From the NCBI GenBank assembly GCA_016712505.1, contig JADJQY010000001.1:124001-188000 (forward strand): DNA of 64,000 nt. Reading direction: 5' to 3'. Positions 10,001 through 17,204 of the stretch are shown piece after piece. This DNA is from Candidatus Eiseniibacteriota bacterium (GTDB taxonomy: Bacteria; Eisenbacteria; RBG-16-71-46; CAIMUX01). Under the pieces are notes generated by a model. The model had not been told where the DNA came from. It ran no database searches and saw nothing but the letters and a program-made list of their open reading frames with translations. The position numbers and the translations under genes are program-made. Each line of letters starts with the position of its first letter. The stretch's first letter is position 1.

Positions 10001-10270
10001 AACGAACTCCGGCGAAACCATGCGCTGGAAGACGCGATCTCACGCGGTTCCCTGCTTCGCCTTCGTCCGGTGCTGATGACGGCGCTGGTCGCCTCGCTCG
10101 GCTTCCTTCCGATGGCGCTCGCCACCGGGACCGGGGCTGAAGTCCAACGCCCCCTCGCCACCGTGGTCATCGGCGGGCTGATCTCGAGCACCCTTTTGAC
10201 GCTACTGGTGCTTCCGGCGCTCTATCGGATGTTCGAGCCTAAGGAACTACCCCAGGAGAGTGAAGGATAG
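7046..10270 (+). CDS. Heavy-metal efflux RND transporter, CusA/CzcA family
   Basis: 1074 aa, ATG preceded by CGGAGGTGAA. It has full-length RND architecture: TM1 at the N-terminus, a large periplasmic loop, TM2-6, a second large loop and TM8-12. The TM4 signature of the heavy-metal (HME) subfamily is present as GAIDFGLIVDGAVIVVEN at about residues 413-430, with the acidic residues of the proton relay. The N-terminal motif LPIDAVPDITNRQVQVN is typical of CzcA/CusA. It is the inner-membrane pump of the operon and uses the proton gradient. A strong hairpin follows 84 bp downstream. Confidence 0.93.
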   Translation: MFGSLLHNSIQRRSLVVVLTLGTAALGWISFRNLPIDAVPDITNRQVQVNAEYAGFSPIEMEKQVAYPIERALAGTPGLLSTRSISRSGFAQVTAIFHDDVDIYFARQQVGERLAEVREALPPGAEPSMGPVSTGLGEVLMWTVRYTGSTDDPGLHDPYVTPEGDTLRTTSERVTYLRTVQDWIVQPQLRSVPGVAGIDAIGGYVKQYHVQPDPHRMLAFGITFHQLIEALERNNASIGAGVVEQNGEAYVVRADGRISGISDIERIAIGTREGTPIRISDIASVVHGRELRTGSASENGREVVVGTALMLQGENSRTVAQAAEARLDEVRANLPSGITIETVLDRTKLVEATLHTVTKSLAEGAVLVIAILFLLLGNLRAAMIAAAAIPLSMLFAAIGMQKAGISANLMSLGAIDFGLIVDGAVIVVENCLRHLADERRRLGRALGLSERLHTVEQAAKEMVRPSVFGQAIIITVYLPILALEGIEGKMFRPMAETVILALLAAVVLSLTFVPAMVALLVGGNVKDHDPGWMVRLRAQYSARIGWALRRRRLVVAASAAFFACSLFAFTRLGQEFVPTLDEGDLAVHAMRIPSTALSQSTEMQLEVERTVARFPEVAFVYSKTGTAEVATDPMPPNVSDTFIILKPRKEWPNRRESKADLVRRLEAELIQVPGNNYEFSQPIQMRFNELIAGVRSDVAVKVFGDDFETMRPVAEKIATELRTLKGASDVKVEASEGLPTLEFVIDREAIARHGLSMADVQEVISAAVGGWEVGPVFEGDRRFDMMVRLPEHIRLDLDALRRLPIPIPEAEVGEHPEALAALGEFVASGPSFLPLGELARLDVSEGLSQVSREDGKRRLVVQANVRGVDLGSFVAEAQNRVSGNVIIPPGHWLDWGGQFENLEAAQARLSWLVPLCFVLIFLLLLGALPSPRQALLVFSGVPLALTGGILALLIRGIPFSISAGVGFIALSGIAVLNGLVMISCINELRRNHALEDAISRGSLLRLRPVLMTALVASLGFLPMALATGTGAEVQRPLATVVIGGLISSTLLTLLVLPALYRMFEPKELPQESEG

Positions 10271-10353
10271 GCCTGGGCGGAACGAAATCGGGCGCTTCGC
10301 AAGGAGGCGCAGACACCTCGCTTGTCCTGGAGACAGGAAGCGGACTGGGGATA

Positions 10354-10381
10354 GGGGGCCTCCTGGAGACAGGAGGCCCCC
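10354..10381. terminator. Bidirectional GC-rich terminator hairpin
   Basis: A perfect 11-bp inverted repeat (GGGGGCCTCCT / AGGAGGCCCCC) with a 6-nt loop GGAGAC lies between the convergent pump and esterase genes. There is no U-tract, as for other hairpins in this GC-rich window. It could stop transcription from both sides. Confidence 0.75.
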
Positions 10382-10389
10382 TCGCTAGA

Positions 10390-11151
10390 TCAGGAATGCG
10401 GCCACGGGTGCGCCAACGCGCCCTCGATCGCGCGCAGGAACGCGACCAGGCTTTCGATCGGGATGGTATGCGGTCCGTCGAACGGGATGAACTCGACCGC
10501 CAGGCCCGAACTCTCGAGCAGGTCGCGGAGTTGCTCCGCGGCGGCAAACGGGAGCAGTGGATCCTGTCGGCCATGGGATTGGACCACCGCAGTGCCACGC
10601 CGCGCCGCGGCGAGCGAGCGCCATTCCGCAGCGTTGATCAGGGTGCCGGAGAAGATGCCGAGTAGGGCGGGATTCGAGGCGAGCCGGAGGCTCACGTCGG
10701 TCGCGAGCATGGCGCCCTGGGAGAAGCCGCCCAACACCAGCCGATCGACGCCCAGCCCCAGTTCGGCGAGCTGTGCCTGGATCAGGTCGGTGAGCAGTGT
10801 GCGCGCGTCCAAGAGCTGCTCCGGAACCTCGTCGGTGCGGTCGAGGAAGGTCCCGCGTCGGATGGCGTCATCCAGCGCCTCCATGTCGAGCGGCCACCAG
10901 GCGCGCGCCTCGCTACCGTAGTAGCCACCGAGCGACAGCGGCGCCGCGGGGAAAATGAAGCGCACCTGGGATGCCACGGCCCGGGAGGCACGGATCAGCT
11001 CCCCCCCAATCGAGGCGAGATCGTCCCCGGGAGCGCCGTAACCATGACAGAGCACACAGAGGAGCCTCGGGGCAGCCCCTTCCGGCAGGGCATCCACCAG
11101 CCGCGCGCTGAGGCCGCCGATCTGCCGGGTAGAACTCTTCGTTTGGGTCAT
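10390..11151 (-). CDS. Phospholipase/carboxylesterase family alpha/beta hydrolase
   Basis: 253 aa, close to the length of the Abhydrolase_2 (carboxylesterase/thioesterase) family. The oxyanion-side motif LCHGYGAPGDD lies at 34-44 and the nucleophile elbow GFSQGAM at 142-148 (S144). The likely acid is D197 in HGRQDPLLP and the catalytic histidine H228 in DGPHTIP. No signal peptide is visible, so it is probably cytoplasmic. Substrates would be short-chain esters or lysophospholipids by family; nothing in the neighbourhood narrows this. Confidence 0.85.
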   Translation of the reverse strand: MTQTKSSTRQIGGLSARLVDALPEGAAPRLLCVLCHGYGAPGDDLASIGGELIRASRAVASQVRFIFPAAPLSLGGYYGSEARAWWPLDMEALDDAIRRGTFLDRTDEVPEQLLDARTLLTDLIQAQLAELGLGVDRLVLGGFSQGAMLATDVSLRLASNPALLGIFSGTLINAAEWRSLAAARRGTAVVQSHGRQDPLLPFAAAEQLRDLLESSGLAVEFIPFDGPHTIPIESLVAFLRAIEGALAHPWPHS

Positions 11152-11670
11152 CCGGTCAATCCGTCCTTCCGTCTTCCGGTCCGTCCTTCTCGTTGAGCAG
11201 CCGATTGAGGTAGGTCCGTCAGGCTCCGGGCAATCGGACCGGGTGGCCCAAACGAACCAGCCGCAAGTTCACCGTCGGTCCCCCTCGTGCGCAGAATCGC
11301 GCGGAGGCATGGAGTAACGCAATTGATGTCGCCGCCACGCGTGCGTCGGCTGGCGTGTGAATTCGACTCTCGGTCTCTGGGTGTTCATGGATTGACCCTC
11401 CTCTGGGAGTCGAGGAAGGAAACCGCGTACCAATCGGGAACTTCGGGGCTAACTCGTTGGAAAGTATGCCATCTGCAAGCTCGGCCACGCCCGCGCCGAT
11501 CCGGCCGTGGCACACGGCAGCAGACAGGGCGTATGCGGGGGAAGACGCCGCACTTGGTCCTCGCCCCCCTGATCGAAGCGGACCTCTGGCTTCAAGCGCT
11601 CCGCCCCCCGGTTGTCTCCCACCTGCAATCCACGTAGAATTGCAGCCCACGCTTCACCCCGGAGGTTCCC
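11152..11670. other. 519-bp non-coding gap between divergent genes
   Basis: The reading frames here have no start context, no homology I recognise and atypical composition. The segment should contain the promoters of the esterase (minus) and the M28 peptidase (plus), but I could not identify convincing -35/-10 pairs. A weak tRNA-Leu-like 5' half on the minus strand was considered and rejected. Confidence 0.5.
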
Positions 11671-14367
11671 ATGCGCACCCCATCCCTGGTCTCCGCTTGC
11701 CCGTCACCTCGCACACTCGTGCGAACGATACTTCTCGCGGCTGCCGCCGTCGGTTTGGGGAGCGCGCTCGACCTGCGCGACGCGCGGGCGGTCTCCGCTC
11801 CGATGGTGGTCGATCCGATCATCCAATCCTGGGTGAACGAGGTGTCGGTCGATTCGCTCTTCGCCTACGAGACGCAGCTCGTCACCTACGACCGGCGGAA
11901 CACGGCGTCGGACACGACCGCAGTGAACGGGATCGGGGCGGCGCGGAACTGGCTGCAGGCGACCTTCCGGGATATCTCGGCGCGGAACGGGGGACGGCTG
12001 GATGGCGGGTGGTTCGAGTTCGAGTCGACCGTCTGCACCGTCCCGCGGACCCACCGGAACGTGCTCGCGACCTTACCGGGCACGAGCACGCCGGAGCGGT
12101 TCTTCATGGTCGGGGGTCACATGGACTCGCGGACCGTCGGGATCTGTGATCTCACGAGCCTGCAGGCGGGGGCGAACGACGACGGCAGTGGCGTGGTGGC
12201 GATGCTGGAGATGGCGCGCATCCTGGCGGACGAGGACCTGGAGCAGTCGGTTGCCTTCCAGTGCTTCACCGGGGAGGAGCAGTCGCTGCTCGGCAGCGCG
12301 GCCTACGCCGGGTGGGCCCGCGCACACGGGGTGGATATCGTTGCCATGCTGAACAACGACATCATCGGCAACGTGAACGGCTGTCCGGACAGCCCGAGTT
12401 GCGGCGGCGGCCAGCCGACCGATGTCGATTCGACCAGCGTGCGCGCTTTCGCAGGCGATCCCGCGACTGGACTTTCGCGGCAACTCACTCGTCTGGCCAA
12501 GCGGGTCGGCGAGGCATACGTCCCGAGCATGACCGTGCATCTCCAATCGACCATCGACCGACCGGGGCGCGGGAGCGATCACATCTCCTTCTACAACGCC
12601 GGATTCCCCTCGATGCGCTTCATCGAAACACTGGAATTCACCGGCCAGCAGCACAACGGCAATGATCGGATCGAGTTCATGGAGTTCCCTTACTTCGCGC
12701 GCAACGTGAAGATCAACCTCGCTCTGCTGAGCAATCTTGCTCAGGCACCGGCTACGCCTGCGAACGTGCGGGTGTTCGACTCCGGCACCGGTGGTTCGAT
12801 CCGGGTCGAGTGGGATCCTCTCTCCGGTGTCCCCGATCTCGCCGGCTACCGGGTCGCCTATCGATTTACTCAGGAACCCGATTCGCTCGACTACGCGGAC
12901 GTGGTCGATGCCGGCTCGGGCACGTCGCTGGTGATCAGTGGGCTCAGCAACGAGGTCGAGCTCGCGGTCAGCGTCGGCGCCTACGACACCGCAGGTCACG
13001 AGAGCATCTTCAGCGAAGAGCGGTTGGTCACTCCGGGGGTGGCGCCGCACATGCCGCAACGATTCACCGCCTGGTCCAAAAGCGACCGGGTCCAGCTCGC
13101 GTGGCTGACCCAGGAACTCGACCTGACCCAGATAAGGATTCTACGCGCCACCTCGAGCCTCGGGCCGTTCACCCAGATCGACTCGGTGGCGGCGAATGTC
13201 TCCACCTACCAGGACCTCGGCCTCGCGGCGAACACCTACTACTACTATCGCATCCAGTCGCTCGATGCGACCGGGCTCACCAGCCCCCTCACCGCCATCG
13301 ATGAGGGGCGCCGGGTCAGCCACCAGGCGGGGATCTACATCGTCGACGCGACTCGCAACGGAGCGGGCGGGCCGGGGGATCCGAGCGATGCGCAGGTCGA
13401 TGCCTTCTACGAGTCTCTGCTCGCCGGATTCCCGATCCTCGATCGCTATGACTGGCAGACCCAGCACGACACCGGGGGCGACCAGCTCACCGATGCCGAT
13501 CTCAGTCGCTTTCGCACCGTCGTACTCCACACCGACCGGCAGAACAGCACCATCGCGGCCGACTCGACCGAGCTGCGTCAGTTCCTTGATTCCGGCGGCC
13601 AGCTCTGGGTTGGAGGCTGGGAGCTTCGCCGATCCCTCGGTCGCGCCGCATTCAATCCGGCCGGCTTCAAGCCGGCGAGCTTCATGGCGACCAAGCTCAA
13701 GGTCGATTCGCTCCGCACCGCCGCGGCGACCGAGGTCGACATGAACGGCGCCAACAGCCTCCAGTCCGGCTACCCGACGCTCAATATCGACCTGGCAAAA
13801 TGGCCCTTCTCCGGCGGCAACCTCGGCACGCAGGACGGTGTGGTCGGCGGCCTGCTCGATCCGTTCTCCGCCGTACCGCTCTACTCCTATCGGTCGACGG
13901 CGATTCCGCCCGGTCCGCAGAACGGCCGGATCAATGGGTGGAAGTACCCCGCGGTCGAGCCGAGCGTCTACGTGACCGACTTCCCGCTCTATTTCTTCGA
14001 ATCGACCAGCGCGCGCAACCTCGCGACCATCGTGATGAACGAGTTCGGTTACGGCTCGACCGCGGTCGAGCCGATCTTCGACCACGAGATCGGATACCAG
14101 CTCTCGTGGCGTCCCAATCCAACGCCGGGAAATGCCGAGCTCTGGTTCCACCTCCCCACCCGTGGACCGGTGGATCTCCGGATCATCGATGTTCAAGGGC
14201 GGGAAGTGCGCCGCCTCATCGGCGGGGCGATGATCCCGTCCGGCTGGAATCACATCGCCTGGGACGGTCACGACGGCCGCGGGCGTGACGTCGCCTCGGG
14301 CGTCTACTATGCCCGCTTCAGCGCCGGAGGAAGCACCCAGCACCGTTCCCTGACCCTGCTGCGCTAG
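11671..14367 (+). CDS. Secreted M28-family metallopeptidase with FN3-like regions and FlgD-like C-terminal domain
   Basis: 898 aa, ATG behind CGGAGGTTCCC. A signal peptide covers about 1-42. The catalytic domain has the co-catalytic zinc ligands of family M28 (aminopeptidase S/Y type): H150 in GGHMDS, D170 in GANDDGSG, the general base/ligand pair E202-E203 in TGEEQSLLGS, D230 in LNNDIIGN and H304 in SDHISFYNAG. It is followed by FN3-like modules (about 360-560), a region resembling a glutamine-amidotransferase/ThuA-like domain (about 560-790, uncertain) and a FlgD-like Ig tail ending SLTLLR. It is probably exported and attached to the cell surface. Its last 30 bp and 3' flank recur at 17104-17146. 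Confidence 0.85.
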   Translation: MRTPSLVSACPSPRTLVRTILLAAAAVGLGSALDLRDARAVSAPMVVDPIIQSWVNEVSVDSLFAYETQLVTYDRRNTASDTTAVNGIGAARNWLQATFRDISARNGGRLDGGWFEFESTVCTVPRTHRNVLATLPGTSTPERFFMVGGHMDSRTVGICDLTSLQAGANDDGSGVVAMLEMARILADEDLEQSVAFQCFTGEEQSLLGSAAYAGWARAHGVDIVAMLNNDIIGNVNGCPDSPSCGGGQPTDVDSTSVRAFAGDPATGLSRQLTRLAKRVGEAYVPSMTVHLQSTIDRPGRGSDHISFYNAGFPSMRFIETLEFTGQQHNGNDRIEFMEFPYFARNVKINLALLSNLAQAPATPANVRVFDSGTGGSIRVEWDPLSGVPDLAGYRVAYRFTQEPDSLDYADVVDAGSGTSLVISGLSNEVELAVSVGAYDTAGHESIFSEERLVTPGVAPHMPQRFTAWSKSDRVQLAWLTQELDLTQIRILRATSSLGPFTQIDSVAANVSTYQDLGLAANTYYYYRIQSLDATGLTSPLTAIDEGRRVSHQAGIYIVDATRNGAGGPGDPSDAQVDAFYESLLAGFPILDRYDWQTQHDTGGDQLTDADLSRFRTVVLHTDRQNSTIAADSTELRQFLDSGGQLWVGGWELRRSLGRAAFNPAGFKPASFMATKLKVDSLRTAAATEVDMNGANSLQSGYPTLNIDLAKWPFSGGNLGTQDGVVGGLLDPFSAVPLYSYRSTAIPPGPQNGRINGWKYPAVEPSVYVTDFPLYFFESTSARNLATIVMNEFGYGSTAVEPIFDHEIGYQLSWRPNPTPGNAELWFHLPTRGPVDLRIIDVQGREVRRLIGGAMIPSGWNHIAWDGHDGRGRDVASGVYYARFSAGGSTQHRSLTLLR

Positions 14368-14376
14368 CGTCGATTC
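14334..14376 (+). repeat. 43-bp direct repeat, left copy (3' end of M28 gene)
   Basis: The last codons of the M28 gene and the following bases (CACCCAGCACCGTTCCCTGA onward) recur at 17104-17146 with two mismatches. Weaker similarity extends about 13 bp further upstream. Confidence 0.85.
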
Positions 14377-14427
14377 GCCCTGTCGCGGGAAGTGGATCGA
14401 TGCCGTCAGCCACGTGGGTCTGACCGA

Positions 14428-15864
14428 CTACTTCAGAACCACCAGCTTGGTTCTCGCGCTCTGCCCCGGGCCGCTCGCCCGGACGAAATAGACCCCTGCC
14501 TGGAGTCCAACCGATCTGGGAGCGACCTCGATTCGGTGGACTCCAGGCCCGCGTACCCCCGTCGCCAGCGTTCGGACTTGCCGCCCCAGCGCATCCAGGA
14601 TCTGCACCTCCAGGAACCCCGGGCGCACCGTCTCGACCTCGATCCAGCTGCGATCGAGCACCGGTTGCGCCCCGCCGATGCGAAGCCCCAGGGAACGCAT
14701 TCCGGGGGCTCCCTCGTCGCCAACCGACGCGGCACCGTCCAGGATCGGAAATCCCAACGGGGGCATGTCCGGCCCTCCGTAGACCCCCATATCTCGCGCG
14801 ATCGTCCCGCGCGCAGGGAACATCGCCGAGCCGGGGCTTTCCGGATCCTCGATGTCCTGGCCGTCGCTACTTCCCGCGTCCACGCCAGGTGAGGTCGGTT
14901 GCAAGACGAACTGCGCATCGAGAAAGTCAGGGACGCCCACGACGTTTCCCCCGCCGGGGCCGGGCGACGGTATCAGCGAGTGGGCAATCGTCACTTGGCC
15001 CCCCGCACTGGTAGAAGATAGAGGAACGCTCTCGTCGAACACGTTGTTTCTGAGCACAACGATCGCTGTTGCTCCATACGCCTCCACGATACTGGAGGGC
15101 CCGCCGTCCACCACCTGGTGATCGACGAAGGTGTTGTTCTCGAACGGCTCGGCGGTCCACCCGAAGTAGAAGAAGAGCGCCGCACCATCGAAGGGGTTGC
15201 CGTACTCCTGCCGATTGGCGACGAAGAGATTGTTTCTGGCCAGGAGCGGGCCGCGATTGCAGATGACTGCACCCGCGTACTGCTCTCCTTGGTTCTCGAG
15301 AAAGACGTTGCGTTCCACCTCCACCGAGGTGAACCAGGTCGACAGTCCGGCTCCTCCGGCGTACGCAGCGCCCATCCGGCGGACTACATTGTCCCGGAAC
15401 ACGTTGTTTCGCAGGGTGACGGTCGCTGTTCCCAGGGTCTGATTCCGCACCAGGACGCCACCGCCCTCGCGCAAAGTTGTTCCCTCCGCGTTGAACTTCG
15501 TGCCGTTTCCGCCGCGAATGGTGAATCCGCACAACGCAGCGCCTGGAGTGTTGACTCCGCCGAAGAACACGGTGGACCCGCTGTCCGGATGCGACGGACT
15601 CGACCCGTCGATCACGGTCTGTGCGATGATCTCCGGGTCGTCATCGAACACAAAGTGGCTGACGAGGGCCACGGCTTTTCCGCGGATCCGGACATTCTCG
15701 TGGTACACGCCCGGTGCGACCAGAACGGTGTCGCCGTCTTCCGCATGATCCACGGCCTGCTGGATCGTTGGGTGATCCGTCGGCACCAGCAGCCTGCTGG
15801 CCGTAGTCGTCGCGGGGAGCAGTAGCAGTACGATCGCTGTCCATCCCCAGTTTGGAGCAAGCAT
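14428..15864 (-). CDS. Secreted right-handed parallel beta-helix protein with FlgD-like tail
   Basis: 478 aa. The ATG at 15864 was chosen because GGAGGCTCCTG stands directly upstream; a longer frame begins at 15897. The N-terminal signal peptide is followed by the signature of NosD/DUF1565-type beta-helix proteins (DHPTIQQAVDHAEDGDTVLV, then APGVYHENVRI). Successive rungs with repeated Asn-rich turns (VTLRNNVFRDN, VEVERNVFLENQ, LARNNLFVANR, FENNTFVDHQ, VVLRNNVFDES) follow. The C-terminus is a FlgD-like Ig domain ending TKLVVLK. Such folds often bind or cleave polysaccharides, but no catalytic motif is evident. It is convergent with the M28 gene and read in the same direction as the AraC regulator upstream. 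Confidence 0.82.
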   Translation of the reverse strand: MLAPNWGWTAIVLLLLPATTTASRLLVPTDHPTIQQAVDHAEDGDTVLVAPGVYHENVRIRGKAVALVSHFVFDDDPEIIAQTVIDGSSPSHPDSGSTVFFGGVNTPGAALCGFTIRGGNGTKFNAEGTTLREGGGVLVRNQTLGTATVTLRNNVFRDNVVRRMGAAYAGGAGLSTWFTSVEVERNVFLENQGEQYAGAVICNRGPLLARNNLFVANRQEYGNPFDGAALFFYFGWTAEPFENNTFVDHQVVDGGPSSIVEAYGATAIVVLRNNVFDESVPLSSTSAGGQVTIAHSLIPSPGPGGGNVVGVPDFLDAQFVLQPTSPGVDAGSSDGQDIEDPESPGSAMFPARGTIARDMGVYGGPDMPPLGFPILDGAASVGDEGAPGMRSLGLRIGGAQPVLDRSWIEVETVRPGFLEVQILDALGRQVRTLATGVRGPGVHRIEVAPRSVGLQAGVYFVRASGPGQSARTKLVVLK

Positions 15865-16002
15865 CAGGAGCCTCCTTCGATGAGCCGCGCTCTGCATCGT
15901 TCCCGAGGTCGCGAGTCGGACGCTCGGCGGATGAGTTTTGGATGCTGGCTCGATTCTCCCGAGAGAGGCGGGCGGGCCGCTTTCAGATTCGTCTCTTTTC
16001 GG

Positions 16003-16953
16003 CTACCTCGGCCGCGGTATTCCGCGACGGATCTCAGAAGGCTGACGGCCATACTCGCGCCGGAACGCCGCCGAGAGATGGGCGTGACTTGCGAATCCGA
16101 GGCTGAGGGCCAAGTCAGCAATCGCATCTGCCCCGCTCTCCAGTGCGTAGTGCGCCTCGCGCAATCGCAAGCGGGTCAGGTATTGATGCACGGTGATTCC
16201 GGTTCTCCGCTTGAACGCCCGAAACAGCACGGGGCGCGAAACGCACGCCGCACGTGCGATCTGCGGTGCGGTCAGCCGCTCGCGGAAGTTTCGGGAGATG
16301 AACCGCACGGCGGCTCCGGCGGCATCGTTCAGCATGCCATCCGCACCTGAAGTCTCCGCGCTACCGGTGCGCGCTTGACTGCACACATCTGCGAGGACTT
16401 CGTCCAGCAGACGGAACGCCGACTCCTCGATAAAGAGGGAATCGGGCGACTCTGCGGAGTGAGTGTGCCGGTGCAGCTCTCGCTGGAGCGCGAAGAGCCT
16501 CGACGTTCTCACCTCGATCGGAGCGCAAGGAAGGGAGTGCTCATCCGCGTCGGGGAACCGGAGCTGGATCAGTTCTCGTGCCGCATCAGCGTCGAAGCGC
16601 AGCCAGTCAGTGAACTCTCCCGATCTATCGAGCCGTCTCCGCCGGAATGCCGTATGGGGGCGGTTCACGAAAACGCTATGGGCCGAGGCCGTTTCCCAAT
16701 TGGAGCGCTCGGAACGGAACTCCATCGGAAATCGGGGAAAGCCCAAGCTCAGCCCCGGACCCGTTTCATGCTCACCATTCCAGTCGGGGCTGTGCGGGTA
16801 GTGGCGCAGAGACCCGGCCTGAAGGACTTCCGAGGAATAGAGGAGCGTCCCCCAGCGTCCTGGTTGCACGCTCTTGTCCAGATAGCGAGCACCGGGGGAG
16901 GGGGCCTGGATCTCACCCATTTCTGCCATGGCAATGGCGGGTCGACGTCTCAT
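16003..16953 (-). CDS. AraC-family transcriptional regulator
   Basis: 316 aa from ATG 16953; upstream codons to 17106 are in frame but lie in low-complexity Arg-rich sequence, so the shorter start is preferred. The C-terminal 105 residues carry the two helix-turn-helix motifs of AraC/XylS: the first around LTAPQIARAACVSRPVLFRAFKRR (about 225-248) and the second around AIADLALSLGFASHAHLSAAFRREYG. The N-terminal half is an uncharacterised effector-binding region. It lies 138 bp upstream of the beta-helix gene on the same strand and is a candidate regulator of it. Confidence 0.88.
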   Translation of the reverse strand: MRRRPAIAMAEMGEIQAPSPGARYLDKSVQPGRWGTLLYSSEVLQAGSLRHYPHSPDWNGEHETGPGLSLGFPRFPMEFRSERSNWETASAHSVFVNRPHTAFRRRRLDRSGEFTDWLRFDADAARELIQLRFPDADEHSLPCAPIEVRTSRLFALQRELHRHTHSAESPDSLFIEESAFRLLDEVLADVCSQARTGSAETSGADGMLNDAAGAAVRFISRNFRERLTAPQIARAACVSRPVLFRAFKRRTGITVHQYLTRLRLREAHYALESGADAIADLALSLGFASHAHLSAAFRREYGRQPSEIRRGIPRPR

Positions 16954-17103
16954 GCTGGAACGAGCATAGCACTGCGCTCGGCGAGGGAGGAACCGCCTGC
17001 GATTTCCGGTGCCAGGCGGCTTTCGGCCTCTCGTGATGACCAACTCGGCGCGAGCTCGGTCACCTCGAGCGCCCTCCCTGCGCGCTCTGGCGCTGGGGGG
17101 AAA

Positions 17104-17146
17104 CACCCAGCACCGTTCCCTGACCCTGCCGCGCTAGCGTCCATTC
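17104..17146 (+). repeat. 43-bp direct repeat, right copy (relic of an M28-type 3' end)
   Basis: This copy reads as the C-terminal tail of the M28 gene at 11671-14367 (TQHRSLTL, one residue change, then Arg and TAG), but no corresponding gene precedes it. It is either a remnant of a deleted paralogue or the result of insertion of the 14377-17103 segment. Confidence 0.8.
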
Positions 17147-17204
17147 CATCGATTTCGTACTCTCTGCGACGCCTGCTCGCATTCACGCGGCAGAGAAGGG
17201 ACCT

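Noticed and set aside
11410..11520. tRNA-Leu-like sequence on the minus strand (GCGGGCGTGGCCGAGCTTGC start)
   Set aside because: The acceptor and D-arm start look right, but the anticodon arm does not pair with a 7-nt loop, and there is no TTCRA T-loop and no matching 3' acceptor strand. At most a relic or chance similarity.
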